A stretch of 64,000 nucleotides of DNA from Gymnopus androsaceus JB14 (GCA_009733575.1 ML769659.1:1-64000), one strand, 5' to 3'. Positions 11,317 to 23,621 are shown, numbered from the stretch's first letter. The notes: a model not told the origin generated them from the letters alone. Program-made: numbers and translations.

Positions 11317-12114
11317 TTATGTACTAGAGAATCTACCCGATCGCCTCATCATCTCCAGCTCCGCAATGCGCTCCATTTCCACAACAACCGCGCGAATTAC
11401 AAGGAGAAACGTGAGCAAAGGCAGAGCAAAGGCCCAAATTGCAGAAAGGCCTCGGAAAAGGGCGTATAAGTAGGATAGGTTGAATCGACTTCCAGCCATC
11501 CAATAAGATTCGGAATAGGGCTGCGAATTTTTGAAATACCGTCTGTTAAAGCAAATTAGCGATGAAGGCTTGCATAAATATTGGAGTGGAAATACGTACA
11601 TCTCGAAGAGACATATACCAGCAATCCTTTGTAATGCGGCGACAGAGCACAAAGTCCTCAGAGTTGGGCAAGTCCAAGTCGCGACGGTCTTGCACAGATA
11701 AAAATACAGCCAATTCCTTCAGCACATCGATCGCGTGCGTCAGGATTCGGACAGATTCCTTCTCTATCTCAGTCTGCGCATCTATGTCTGAAGATTTCAA
11801 AGAGGTTAGCCTTATCGTCAATGTGACCATGAACTCTCACCTCGGCGCGCGTTTACAAGGTAGCGTTGAGCCAGCAAGATACTTTGTCGATGCGGGATGG
11901 AATGGTTAGAGCATTGGTCAAGAGCGGGTTCAAGTTGTCCGTCGACTGGAATGTAGGAGACGATCTGAACCATAGTAGAACTGGGGCGATCCAAGTTGAT
12001 TGTAGCCGTAGCTTGAGTCTCCGGCTTAGATAGTAGCTTTGTTCTTTGTTCGAATTTAGCGACATGATTGGCTTGAAGACTTTGACAAAGGGATATAATG
12101 AAGAAAGGAAACAA
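11317..12114 (-). pseudogene. Small membrane-associated protein gene, copy 1
   Basis: Exon 1 (12114 to about 11844) includes VQIVSYIPVDGQLEPALDQ and QRYLVNARR. A short intron (GTGAG..TTCAG) leads to exon 2, DIDAQTEIEKESVRILTHAI, KELAVFLSVQDRRDLDLP and RRITKDCWYMSLRD. A second intron leads to an exon with one strongly hydrophobic segment (SAIWAFALPLLTFLLVIRAV) followed by VEMERIAELEMMRRS. I do not recognise the family; one C-terminal membrane helix with a cytosolic helical domain is what can be seen. Compared with copy 2 (46950-48315), this copy has a 4-nt insertion in the last exon that shifts the frame, so it is probably damaged. It is divergently arranged with the F-box gene starting at 12308. 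Confidence 0.55.
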
Positions 12115-12307
12115 TCAAAAGGAGTGAACCAGTAGCATTAGAGCCGCCGCCTGTGCTTCGTTCTTTGTCGCATGACCAGAAGCGGAACCGTCCGAACTCC
12201 AAAACGAAGCCTGAAATGAGTGACCGTTGAAACAGGGTTTTTAGCGCCCGGGTCGTCTTTCCTTTCAAACCACCATCTCGCTTTCAAGAACCTATTATCT
12301 ATAGCCA

Positions 12308-14167
12308 TGGATACCAAACTAAGCGTGGTGGAATTACATCAAGGCTCTTTCCAGTAAGTGCTAGGCTTATACTGTTGATTTCATTGGGCGACTTACACTA
12401 CAATTTTGTAGTGTCTCAACTTCTCCGTCTGGCAATCCCAGCTCGGGAGTGGTCCGGTAAATAATCCGCGGTCGATCTCTTTTGGCGACTTACGCGATTC
12501 GCTCTTTTACAGCACCAGTGCGCGCTCGACGGCTCGAAAACAAAGAATTGCCTGCGATTCCGACGCATATTTACATCGACATCCTTTCGCACCTCAAGCC
12601 CATGGCTGACCAACGAGGTCAATTTCAAGATATTATCAGAAAGCAGAAGAAAGTCCTTGGAAATGTTGCTCTTGTCTGTAAATTCTTCAATTTCCTCGCT
12701 GTTCCGATGCTGTTTAGGAAGGTTCGCACTTTTCCGGAGCGCGAAGAAGTATTGAACAACAACTTGAATCATGTATACCAAGTGCGTTTTTCTGGAGGAG
12801 TATCTTAGGCAGCTTGAGCAAGATCGTCCTGTGCCAATCGGCCTAATTAGGCTACTAGCGTATCCGGAGATCCTTTGGTTATTCCAATCCGGGGAACTTT
12901 TTGGATGGTCGGATCCTCCTCATCAGTGCAGTTACATCGAAGAATGCGTGATAGAGGACTGTGTCGACCAATGCGACTCGAATTCCGTTTCTTACCACGA
13001 TATCTACGCGTCTGCCCTACCAAAAATGTCCAACCTCACGTCTTTGAACCTTACCGACTCAAAACTCTCTCTCAAACTCTTACGCAGCATCTCCCAGCTC
13101 CAGAAACTGCACTCCCTGACCTTGGTCGACTGCACTATAAACTCCGAAATTCTAGTTACCGATATCGTTGCCTTCACATCTCGCATCCAGCTACAATCCT
13201 TGTCCGTCTTCTTTCAACCTGCCGCTGAGCCGAAACAGTCTCAGATGGCGGATATCGTTCTCCTTGCCGCAAATTCGCATCTCAAAGAACTCACCACCAA
13301 TTCGCAGGGTTTTTTGCACTGCTTAGCGCATGCAAAGGTCGTTCCACCTCTTCAGAATCTAAAACTAGAGTCTGTCCAGGATCTTCCAACCTTACACAAA
13401 TTCCTTCTCCGTGTGCCGTTCCCTTGTTGGTCTGACCATGGGCGGGGTTCGCTGGCCAGAAGAGGCAAAAGGTCTACCTGGGACGTTGCCATTGGGGGCT
13501 TATTTGCTAAAGAACGTCGACTTTTCGCTCTCTCTCACCTCGTTTCCCAACTTGCGTCGTCTCTTCTGCCCTTCGTATCTCGCGTATTTGTTCACGGGAC
13601 CTCACTCCCTCGAGCTTATATCTCTTTCGCAAAAGATGGACAAAGACGTACAGGATCTGCGTAAAGAAGAAGATCTCGAGCTGTCGGCAGATACAAGGTT
13701 GTTGATGGAAATGCCGAATCCGACTGTGCATGAGTTGGCTCTGCCCTATGCGTTTGTGAAGGGAAGTTTGGAAGGAGGGCTCAGGTTCAAGAGAGCTGGA
13801 AAGCTGGCGCGGGCATATGAGCGATTTGTTCCCCAATTTGAAGTGTCTTCGTATCAATGTTACCATTGGATACGTCAAGCCGGATGAGTTTCAAGATGTA
13901 CGTCCCAACTTCTTACCCCATTCATGTTCGACGATACTGATGAGTACGCAGATGTTCAAAACCTTCCTCGAGACTTGGGGAGTGCAGAGTACTATCACTG
14001 AATTGCATTTTGTTGCAAGCTTTGCGAAGGTTGGCATCTCTTCGGAAACGTACGGTCGTACTTTCCGTGCGATCTTGGCTTTACACCCAAGGCGTTGCTA
14101 TTTTTCGGGACTCAAAAATCTTTATATTACTTATGGTGCTCATACGTTGTTGGCAGGGAAGTATTGA
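12308..14167 (+). pseudogene. F-box/LRR-type gene with several frame breaks
   Basis: Possible first exons lie at 12308-12354 and 12413-12457. An exon beginning near 12517 reads RARRLENKELPAIPTHIYID and then KKVLGNVALVCKFFNFLAVP (F-box-like). Leucine-rich segments follow (MSNLTSLNLTDSKLSLK, QLQKLHSLTLVDCTI, LTSFPNLRRLFC, SDLFPNLKCLRINVT). A normal intron is seen near 13899-13951. The frame changes near 12770, 13410 and 13810 without splice signals, and the first exon does not join in frame with the second, so I call it a pseudogene. It shares its 5' region with the truncated copies at 9598-10387 and 46516-46830. The domain assignment rests on the paired F-box-like helices and LRR-like spacing and is moderately secure. 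Confidence 0.65.
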
Positions 14168-14521
14168 CCTTGGCAGAAGGAGTCTTGTAGACTCGCAGGT
14201 TATCATGTATCTTCTCCATGATCGATAAATCCGAATAGCTAGTTTGTCTCTTTAGTCACATATAATCCATACCGTTATTATTCGAACTTGAATTACGAGT
14301 TTGATATATTACATACTGAAGAAACTCATGGGTTCGTCAAAAGAGAAATCCTGTAAAAGGAAATCCCTTTCTAGGGTTTCTCAAGGATTCTACCAAATGG
14401 ACGGACGCGAGGGCATCACGTGCTGCGCGTATTAGGTTCGTTTATTCCCACCTTGCTAGGCGCTCACTTCTCTAACTTAAACCACCACCTCAAGCAACCC
14501 ACTTCTTCTCCTGCTATCGAA
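14168..14521. promoter_or_regulatory. Upstream region of histone H4
   Basis: This non-coding stretch separates the F-box pseudogene from histone H4. It ends in a pyrimidine-rich leader just before the ATG (ACTTCTTCTCCTGCTATCGA), as is common for strongly expressed fungal genes. No divergent histone partner is present. Confidence 0.4.
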
Positions 14522-15046
14522 ATGTCTGGCCGTGGTAAAGGTGGAAAGGTATTTTGTTCCTCAATTCTCCATTCTTGCCTATAGTTCTGATCTTTGTACA
14601 TTGTAGGGTCTCGGAAAGGGCGGCGCCAAGCGTCACCGCAAGATTCTTCGTGACAACATCCAGGGTGAGTGACATCGATTTAACGGGCTAGCTACTGCTG
14701 AAGCTTTCTATACCAGGTATCACCAAACCCGCCATCCGTCGTCTTGCTCGCCGTGGAGGTGTGAAGCGAATCAGCGGTCTCATTTACGAAGAAACTCGTG
14801 GTGTCCTCAAGATTTTCCTTGAAAATGTTTGTGTTGGTTTGCTTTTGATCGTGTTTCCCTCTCACCTCGTTCATTTAGGTCATTCGGGACTCTGTAACCT
14901 ACACTGAACACGCTAAACGGTCCGTCTCCATTTAACCCCTCCTGAACATCTCATTAACGTGATTCAATAGTAAAACCGTTACTGCTCTCGATGTTGTATA
15001 CGCCTTGAAGCGATCTGGTCGTACTCTGTACGGTTTCGGTGCCTAG
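14522..15046 (+). CDS. Histone H4
   Basis: This is an intact core histone H4, which pairs with H3 in the nucleosome. There are five exons: 14522-14548, 14607-14664, 14717-14826, 14879-14919 and 14972-15046, and all junctions are GT-AG and in phase. The product starts [18 protein letters not shown], continues through the histone fold ([37 protein letters not shown]) and ends [12 protein letters not shown], the usual 103-residue length with the initiator Met. The lysine-rich N-terminal tail is complete. The four introns are 52-58 nt. Split H4 genes are common in Agaricomycetes. Confidence 0.98.
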
Positions 15047-15531
15047 TGCTGGAGGTGAGCATTCTAACTGTTCGTGGTCCTTGACGTCTGCTAATACTGC
15101 TTTTTTTGAAGTGGTCGTGTCTCTGCCTATCTTTATTACTTGTCGATTTGTATCATCCTGTACATTACGCCGCTGTTACTCCTTATTTGGCAATTTTTGT
15201 CCTCAATCCTCTGAAGCCAAATCTCTCGAGGTCAACCTGACCGAGGAGATAGGCTGAATTGCTCATTTTCTCTCACATGCTGCTGCCTTTGCAACCACAC
15301 CGTTCGCCCCACATCCAGAAACAGCTGGTCAAGACACGTGTGCTCGTGCTCGGCGCTATCCATCGTATGCTTTACTCACGAGTTCTCACTAGCGGTGTAT
15401 ACTCTCGTCGACTATTCCTTGGGCTGTGTTTATCGTATGTGCACACAAAGAGCGCCAACTCATTGCGCCTCCATTCACCGCAAATCCTCTCCATCCTTGG
15501 TTTTAGTTGACCAAAACTATCAAAACTATCA
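15047..15531. other. Histone H4 3' region, no further gene seen
   Basis: Convergent intergenic space between histone H4 (+) and the EF-hand gene (-). Short open frames here show no coding character that I can recognise. Confidence 0.5.
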
Positions 15532-18500
15532 TCAATAATTTACACGCCAATCGCCATCTTCTGAACCACCTCCCCAGACGTCCTTGTTTAACCCTTTGAA
15601 CATACCCTTGATGAACTTGAGTGCCATTTTGCGCTTACTGATATGACTATCAGGATCCTCCATTGACCAGGATGCACTGTTGAATCCATATGGATCTGGC
15701 GGCGCGCGCACTCGCAATATAGGATGCTCCAAAGTGTGGCCCGACTCGCCTCCGTCAAGACCAACAATGGGAGGACGATCTTTTGGTTCACATTCGGAAC
15801 ATACGACAACGTATTCCTGTTTTTTCGGATTGGCTACAAATGAACAAGGCATAAGAAGAGATGCTTTATAGAAGAGAGGAAAACTCCGCACAGCAGACGA
15901 CACAGCTCCAATATAGGTCTCTGGTAAGATCCACCACAGTGTTGCATGAAACACATCGCCGTTCCATCATGACCGTGGCTTGCTCGAATTCATCGACAGC
16001 GGTTTCATCGGTTGAATGGGGACCGGAAGTGACCGAGAGTAATGGGCCAGATGTTACCCATCCAATGGGATAGCTTGTATGTCTTTTATGGACTACATAG
16101 CGAGAGGAAGACGGCCGCAATGCGCTCAGCGAGAACCGGACCCGCTTGGTGTCGGAGGCATTGGAGTTGTTACGAGCAAGGGCTGAGGGAGCTGCGGGTA
16201 TCTCGACGTCATCCTGTATCGGAGACATTGAACGTTCCGAGTCGAGGGAAGGCAATGAAGTCGGGCGAGTAGACAGTTCATACAGAGGATACTGATCTCT
16301 GAAGTGATCGAATCTTTTCCTTTTAATCAAAGAATGCCCTAAAGTGGGCGGCGTATCATGATAGCTTCGGCAGTTGGAACAGAAATCGTACGTCCCCGGA
16401 TTTGCACCTTCCACGGAGCAAGAATAACAAGTGAAATAGTCGCCAAAAACAATATTCTTGCAGACAGTACACCAAGTATAGCTATCAGATATCAGTAATG
16501 ATCATGAAGAGCGTATTGAAAGCCTCCTACTGGTGTAAAGTGGCCCAGTTAAACCGAGTGCGTGCGACACTGCGATAGAACCGAGAGTTCCAGGGTGCTG
16601 AAACCAGGAGGAGTTTATTCATCTCTGCCTGATCTTTGTCATTCAGTGGTTGATTATCGAGAAGATATTGGTATCGGGAAATTTCTGCCCCACGATGCAA
16701 TTGCGCCAACATTTCGCGGACAGTTTTTGTGCGAAGAAGTCCCTTCTCTGAGTACACTTGATGCAACACGGCATCGGAGGCAAACTTCCACAGGGAGTGT
16801 GCCCGTGTAGGTCGTCCCCAGGTATTCGTAGTTTCGAGAATCCGAGATTTAAAATGGTGGGCCCAGGCAGGAGTCTGACTAAAGTAGCAAATGCCTCGAG
16901 TTTCGGAAAGAGATGAAGTGTAGCCCCACTCTCCTGAAACAGTATATTGAGCAGGCAACGACCGGGCATTCTGAAAAAGCTTAATAAGGACCAAGGTTGA
17001 CAATAATACTTACTTACTTTGCTCGAGGAGTCACGTTCAATATCTAGTGTACCGCGCAGGAAGATATCGAATTTCTGATCCATTCGATAATCTGGATGAC
17101 ATTGAAAAATTGCCTGTAGCTCCCCCTGCTGCTTATGTATTCTTATTGTTCCTTCAATAGATAAGGTTCCTTGACTGTAACTGCCAATTGCACCAAAGGC
17201 TTCATCCGAAAAATTCCACGACTGCACTTGAAATTCGATCATCCCATGAATTGGAATGTGACGTTCATCAAACAGGTAGCCAGTCCAGAATCCTTCAACA
17301 CCTGCAAGATCAAACAAACCATGTCATCTTTTAGAATGGTCTGAATATGAGTCGAACGGTTAAGCAATTACCTGTGATATAGTCCTTCAGCTTGAAAGGA
17401 CGGACGGAAGCCTCTTGAGGATCAATAATTTTCGGTGAAGGGTACTTGAAATTGACATCTGGATTAAATTTCCCTAAGTCAACCACATCTGACTCGGGAG
17501 TGTTGAAATCCAGCTGTGTGGCATCTGGATAATATCCTTGAAAGACATTTGAGTACTGAAAGAATTTAACGTCAGTTTAATGTACAGATTCCTCAAAAAG
17601 CAAAGGAGCTTCACCATGCCGAACGCAAATGTGTCCAGTTGTTCTTCAACAGATCCATAGAGTGAATTAAAACGGAATAACCCTAGGGACAGATTTAAAA
17701 ATTGTTAATCGGTTATTCATGGTGAAATATAGAGCATTACATACATTGAAGTGTTTCGATGCGAGCACGAATCGCATCGAAAATTTGTTGCAGGGATTCC
17801 TCGGCAGTAGACAGTTCTTCGCGATCAAACACAATGCGGGTGCCAGCTTGCATGACCGTCAAATGATGCTTGAGCAACAAGTAGATGAGCGGAAGAAGAT
17901 TCTACCGATTGTTAATATATGTTTGAGTGTCTGTATTGGCTTTAAGAACTAACTTCGAGTGAGACTACTCACTCTTTCGATTTGAGATTCACCAATGATC
18001 AATCCAAGGGTATCGGGTCCATCAATTTCATAGTTCAATGCATTCAGCTTCTGCGCCATTATACTTTCTTCGGTGCGGGTGTAAGCTGCGATCTTCTCAG
18101 CAAAGATACCTTCCGGTTGTTCAGTGCAAGGAAGAATACGGCCGAGGACCTGTTCCACATTTGGCACGTTGAGAAGGTAGTGATCAACGACAGCCCTGTT
18201 GGTTGGTAGAAGATCTTCCAATGCCCGAAACATGTGTAGAATTATAGCACCGATCTTTTGTCGATACTGCCAAATAGTGAAATGGCGACCTGAAAAATCG
18301 TCACTTAGGCGGGAGAAACTGCATGAAAGATACTGACCAGCAGCCCAATACGCGAGCCATTGAAGAAAGCTATTAGGTTCATTATCAACTTATAATGAGC
18401 TTGACACTAGGTTCCTCCATACCTCCAGTTGTTTGGACGTAATGAAGCGACCTGGTTTGCCTCCCAGACGCTCACATATCCGCTAGCATCCCCGTCAAAC

Positions 18501-21018
18501 ACTTCCATCAGCGGAACGATGTTCGTCACATTGATGTGCTTCAGAGCCCATCTTTCCGCTGCTCGTTGTTTGGCGGCTGAAAAGGCCTCCCTTAACGCCA
18601 CGGCCTGGTCTTCTGCAGTCGAACCTGGTGCAGCTGGGCTATTTAAGTGGCTGTCCAAAAAAGAAGAGTCACTGTACTGAGCGACATAATAATCATGTAG
18701 GGTATGCACAAATTCTTGCGCAGGGACTCCTAGCTTCCAGCCCTAGATAAAAATATGTTAAATACGGTCTGGGCAAAGCAAAATGATCAATCATCTATAC
18801 CATTTCTTTCCATATTTCTCGCAGTTCCTGAATTTTCATCAATTACCGCAAATCTCCAGCATAACTCATATACTCACTGGGTCGTGAATTCTATCATGTG
18901 GGCCTTCGCGTATGGCAGAAACTACTCTATTCCCTTGCCGAACTACTGTATCCTCGATTTGCTTCAGCTGCCGTCGCTGTTCATCGAGCTTCCGGCTAAA
19001 GACCTTCATGTTCTTCTTCAGATCAGCATCGACATCGATCTGAAGCTCCTCCTTCAGGTCATTGATGACATGTTGAGGAGGTTCGACAACCTGAACATCC
19101 AACTCGTACACGGGCGCACGATGAAGCTCCCTGTCTTCATACTCGTATGGTGGGGCAGGAACTGGCCCAAAGTTTTCTGATGGTACCATACCCGGTATCA
19201 CAGGCTCTGGTAAGCGTACAGGCGACACATAATACGGTGCGGACTGATGCGCAGGTCTAGATCGAGAGTGAGAGTAATGGAATGGGCGCGAGGCGGAGTG
19301 GGTGTAAGCATTTTGCGGAGATGCAGGCCGAAACGGGTCGGAAGGACGGACGGAGGGGCCAGGAATTGGATCAAATGGAGTTGAATACCCAGATTGGGTC
19401 GGGTAAAGGTTACTACGTCCATGTGAACGTCGAGCCTCAGCCCTAGCCTCAGGAGGTCCAGATGGTGGCATGAAGACGCGGTGCTCTCCCGTTGAGTTGT
19501 TCCTGCTGCCCTGTCCATAGTAGATTGGAGTGGGTGTAGGTGTAGCGTAAACGGGATCACCATGAGATGCACCAGAGCGGGGCTGGCGTTGCGTTGGATA
19601 ATATGTTGCTGATGGAGTTGCGTAAGTGTTCATTGGAACATGTAACGGCGATTCAGTTGTCTCTCGGGGATCCCTTGCTCTGTAAGTTCGCATACTCGTC
19701 AGCATATCAGAAAGTTATCCTTCGAGCACTTGCTTACCCGCACGAAGCAATCTTTAGCAATTCCTTCAATGCGCTTTCGTCAGAAGTACATTTCTCAACC
19801 CCACCTCTATCTTCAATTATTCTCCACAGTTCTTTCTCAAGTGGGGTCTGTGTACGCAGCTTTTCAAAGATGACTTTGACGGAATCAGCAATGGAGTTGA
19901 GAACTTGTTGGTTTGCCTCCAGGAGAGTGAACGTTGAATGTATCTTGTGAGCTGTGAACATGCCGAGCACTGTACCTAATTCGGTACGCCGTTCGATAAA
20001 GGTTTGGATGTATTCAGCTAGTCGACCCTCATAGATTGGGCTTTTGAGTAGCTTAACTAGATAGTAAAACCCGTTTTCAATGTATTTTCTTCACAACTAA
20101 TTCCACTTACCTATAAGCTTCTTCTTTGAATAGGAATCACAAAGATTTGCGCAGGACCATATATCTTCAGAAATTCGGGTACAAAGCTTTTTCAGGCTCT
20201 CTTCTACTGTGAATCCTCGATTAGGCTCCTTCTGGGCTGGAGCAATCACTCGAAGTCTGATTGATGAGATATCCATATTTATCAGTATCAGTTGATAAAC
20301 CGCTCATTTGCAAATTGTGTACACGATACAGCCCATGACTCGAAACGAAAGAAGCAAAAAGAAAGCGAAATTTTAACAGGCTCAAACTCACTGGACAAAG
20401 ATTTCCATCATATCCTGCATCCTGACCTGCAAGACTAATACTTTCTGGTCATTGTTCTTTCGTTTTAGCTCCAGCATGACAACAGCTTTGAATGCTAGTA
20501 CAACGACGTCTGGTTGGAGTTCAGAAACAATCCGAGTTTCAGCAAGCTAATTAATGGCGAGAATCCATTCAATCTCACCTATGACAGGATGTACTTTCCT
20601 CACGTCGTCAAGAATGTCCATCAATACTTGACTGGACGTAGAAAAGTCCTTGACCTTCTCCTCGATCGCTTTAACCTCAGCTGACGATGCAAACGTTGAA
20701 CCGGTCTTGGAAATAGCGTCCTGGTTATTTGATTCAAAATCGGAAGAGGCTTGGTAGGCTGCGGTAATATCTGCGATGCGCCCATCTTTATCTATTTTAC
20801 CCAGAGGAAGGAGGGTGGAGGGCGAAAGAGAGGGTAATTTAGTTCGATTCCCCGTTTCTTTGGACTTTGTCACCTTTTTTAGACGATCCGGTTTCCTGAC
20901 CAGGAGGCTGAGGTAGAGGTTTATGAGCCCGAGCCTTCAAGCTTTGTTTTGTAGCTGCTGCATCACCGTTGCGATTCTGAGTACGATGATTTGTTTTTGA
21001 ATTTCCAGGCTGAGGCAT
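15532..21018 (-). CDS. Large EF-hand and ZZ-like zinc-finger protein
   Basis: A long multi-exon gene on the minus strand. From the N-terminus: a Lys/Pro-rich start (MPQPGNSKTNHRTQNRNG at 21018; an in-frame ATG at 21051 is an alternative), a helical N-terminal domain (DILDDVRKVHPVIGEIEWIL near 20560), and helical segments around 19740-20250. Then comes a long Pro/Ser/Tyr-rich low-complexity region with a coiled coil (KLDEQRRQLKQIEDTVVRQ, about 18950). An EF-hand loop follows (DGDASGYVSVWE near 18480), then a conserved helical domain (17950-18230). Cysteine pairs typical of ZZ fingers come last: WCTVCKNIVFGDYFTCYSCS near 16430, a C-terminal CVSC..CVVC set joined over a short intron (about 15838-15893) to CSEC. 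The gene ends at a TGA at 15534-15532. The combination matches proteins annotated only as EF-hand domain-containing in mushrooms; calcium sensing or scaffolding is inference. I did not resolve every exon boundary. Confidence 0.8.
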
Positions 21019-21051
21019 GAGAAGATGGTTGTCACTGGCTAGAAGAGTCAC

Positions 21052-22944
21052 CGCGCATATCGCGTCGTTTTATACAGTCGGCGGTGTTTGAGCGTCTACG
21101 TCGGAACTCGGGAGATGCATAGTTTCCGGTCCTCCCGCCACCCTCCGCTCTTCTTTGCAGCAAGATTTTACAGTCTTGTGCTATTTTAGTGTGTCGATGA
21201 ACGGTAGCGGGTCCACGATGAATATTCTGTCGCCACGGCTACTTCTGTATTTCAATTGGACCTAGTACGACTACTCTGTGCGAGGCTCGTCGGGCGTTTT
21301 TGGAGTGTCGGGATTCACAGGGACTTCTTACCTTAGAAAGGCAATATGGTCAAAGAAATCGGTGAAGTGCAGAATCTGTGCAGCATCACGGGCCGGCCGG
21401 CGTTGCCTCGGATTTGCTCTTTTGCTCTTCCTTCATGGTGACATCTTTTTTCGCGACATTACTTCTAGACCACAGAATATGTCTTCATTAATCTTTGGAA
21501 GTAGTTGACAGTAGAGAACGAGAATGAAGCATTTGGTAGATTCTGGAAGAAGTGAGTCCGGATTCTCTTGATCTTCCGCTCGATTACTTATGCTTTTTTT
21601 TCGCGCTAATTTCAAGGGTGCTGCCTGCCCAACGCAAGCTATGCGTCTACGCTACTATTGTATGGGTTGTGCTATTACCAATTTTATCTTCAATTTCTTG
21701 CTGTGGCATCTAGAGCCATCGTCGGACACCGGGAGTTTTGCTCCAACTAAGTATTTTCAACAAAGTCCTATTTGGGTTGTGGGACATGTACACTATTTCG
21801 TATCTTTTCAGATCTCCATCATCACCAGCTCACCGGTATCCCCTCTTTCCAAGGTTCTAATCAGCGCCCAATTTCATGCACATTCCTCCGTTTCGACGCG
21901 AGGAGGCCGCGACTTTTCCCTTTTGAGCTCACTACGTGGCTCTGGTGGCGAGCATTCACCTCCAGATTGTATTCTCCGGAGCTTACATCATAACTGGGAC
22001 GCGACTTGGTAGCTTTTCTCCCAACCTGGCATTTTCGATACGATAGTTTTGGAGACTCTTTTGGGAACAGATTTTATCTTGATCTCCGTTGTTCGACCTG
22101 AGCTTCTCTTCGCCGACAACCCCTTGCCGTGGTTCTAAACAGCGCCCATTTTGTATGCCGCATGTGTTGCTCGAGGTTCTGAACTTGCAAGCCTTGCAAG
22201 CTTTGTTAGCTGCTCAAGGTCGTCTTCCAAAACTATTACAGCTGCAAGCTTGGAGCTTTGCTTTAAGCGCCCTCGTACTATGTATCTCATTAATGATGAC
22301 CTCTCTAGTTATTTTACAACTTGGTCTCCGTGGTCAGCAGTTGTTCTATGTCCCGTCTCTCAGATTCTAAAGGACACCCTAGCTATTCACCTCATGGAGC
22401 AGAATCTTCTCCTGCTTCATCAACGGCGAATGTCCAACATCTGATTTCTCTCCACCAACGACGTTTGCGCTTTTTTTGCGCTATTCAACACGCGGTGCGA
22501 CAGGGTGAGGCTGGAGATCGAATAGCCTATGCGTTGTGGGCGTCGGGTGGGATTTTTCTCTTCGAATCTTTCCTCGATGTCAGTTGCGATCTTCTGGCAA
22601 TATCCGCTTCGTACCGCTCAATGCAAAACCAGTGTTCGCTCGCCTACAAGCCGCTACGAGAGACGCAAATTTGTATCGCTATTGGAAAAAGATATAAACC
22701 TGACCAGTTGAGCTGTATTCTTCAGTACTCAAAGCTCGAGCTCTACTATCGATTGGCTACTGCCACCACTACAGTGCTCATTGCACTCTTCTTTCTCGTC
22801 GCCAACCATTGAGCGAACTAATGGGGTGCCACTAGACGTGGTGCCCTATTCAATATTTTGGTTTTTTGGTGAGTCCACGCTGTAGACTTTCGAGTAGAAA
22901 CTGACGATCACTTCAGACCATGATGATGGTGTGCTGTACCTACT
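21052..22944. other. Unassigned region upstream of the structured-repeat array
   Basis: No convincing coding sequence. A 163-codon open frame on the plus strand (22321-22812) has no recognisable domain. A similar motif occurs twice in direct orientation (AGGTTCTAATCAGCGCCCA near 21857 and TGGTTCTAAACAGCGCCCA near 22129), which hints at decayed repeat units. The region may carry the 5' part of a long non-coding transcript leading into the array downstream. Confidence 0.35.
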
Positions 22945-22989
22945 CGTGCCGTGAATGCACTATAAAAACTATGCTATTGCACCGTCAAT
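22945..22989 (+). promoter_or_regulatory. TATA-containing block upstream of array unit 1
   Basis: The block reads CGTGCCGTGAATGCAC followed at once by TATAAAAACT (TATAAAA at 22961-22967), about 29 bp before unit 1. A near-identical block lies upstream of unit 2. The palindromic GTGC..GCAC flank and the spacing suggest a core promoter, either Pol II or a TATA-dependent Pol III type. Confidence 0.5.
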
Positions 22990-23056
22990 GAAAGGCACTC
23001 CCCGCTCTGCAACTCCCTTTAGGGTCGTCAGTCATAAGTCGGCAGTGAGCGCTTTC
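22990..23056 (+). ncRNA. Array unit 1
   Basis: Terminal helix GAAAG/CTTTC, 5' core CCCCGCTCTGCA, central hairpin CCC-TTTA-GGG, 3' core GTCATAAGTCGGCAG. A TATA box lies about 29 bp upstream of the helix. Confidence 0.6.
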
Positions 23057-23216
23057 CATTTCTGCATTGAGCCTAGTACGTCGTTCGTTCCTCCTCACCT
23101 TATTTTTGCTCATCAACATCTGTATTAGCTTCCTGGTAAATGTTGTGCCTGCACATCGCCCTCACGCCGATACTGGCCATGAAACTCTAGCAAACACGTT
23201 CTGTAGTGCACCCCAT

Positions 23217-23258
23217 CCGTGCCGTGAACGCACTATAAAAACTAGCACTGCTGCACTT
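23217..23258 (+). promoter_or_regulatory. TATA-containing block upstream of array unit 2
   Basis: The block reads CCGTGCCGTGAACGCAC followed by TATAAAAACTA (TATAAAA at 23234-23240), 25 bp before unit 2. It duplicates the block upstream of unit 1 with one difference in the palindromic flank. Confidence 0.5.
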
Positions 23259-23322
23259 GGGAAGGCGTCGCTCTGCATTCCAATTTTGCTCCCTCAGTAC
23301 TCGTGAGTCGGCGTTCCTTTCC
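23259..23322 (+). ncRNA. Array unit 2 (diverged)
   Basis: GGAAGGCGTCGCTCTGCA at the 5' side and GTGAGTCGGCGTTCCTTTCC at the 3' side. The terminal pairing is imperfect and the central hairpin is lost, so this is a weaker member, placed by its TATA block and core motifs. Confidence 0.4.
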
Positions 23323-23390
23323 TGTTGGTATTCGAACTCAACCGCCCTAGTTTCTTTTTACAACAGTTGTTCAAAACATCAATCCATCTC

Positions 23391-23456
23391 GTAGACGCTC
23401 CACGCTTTGCAGTTCCCTTCGGGGCCGTCTTGTAAGTCTGTAGAGAGCCGTACTAC
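23391..23456 (+). ncRNA. Array unit 3
   Basis: Terminal helix GTAG-ACG/CGT-A-CTAC, 5' core CCACGCTTTGCAG, central hairpin CCC-TTCG-GGG, 3' core CTTGTAAGTCTGTAG. Confidence 0.6.
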
Positions 23457-23462
23457 CACCAA

Positions 23463-23531
23463 CGGAAGCTCCCCCACGCCTTGCTGCTCCCTTCGGGGAC
23501 GCCTTGTAAGTCTGTAGGGAGTTGTCTTCCG
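23463..23531 (+). ncRNA. Array unit 4
   Basis: Terminal helix CGGAAG/CTTCCG, 5' core CCACGCCTTGCTG, central hairpin CCC-TTCG-GGG, 3' core CTTGTAAGTCTGTAG. It starts only six bases after unit 3. Confidence 0.6.
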
Positions 23532-23555
23532 CCGTTCGATAAACTACCGACAATG

Positions 23556-23621
23556 GAAAGCACCCCACACTTTGCGATTCCTTTCGGGACCATCTCGCAA
23601 GTCTATAGCGATGTGCTTTTC
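23556..23621 (+). ncRNA. Array unit 5
   Basis: Terminal helix GAAAGCAC/GTGCTTTTC with one bulged T, 5' core CCACACTTTGCGA, central hairpin TCC-TTTC-GGGA, 3' core CTCGCAAGTCTATAG. Confidence 0.6.

Noticed and set aside
22321..22812. 163-codon open frame upstream of the RNA-like array
   Set aside because: No domain, no clear start context and Ser/Leu-rich composition; probably chance or part of a non-coding transcript.
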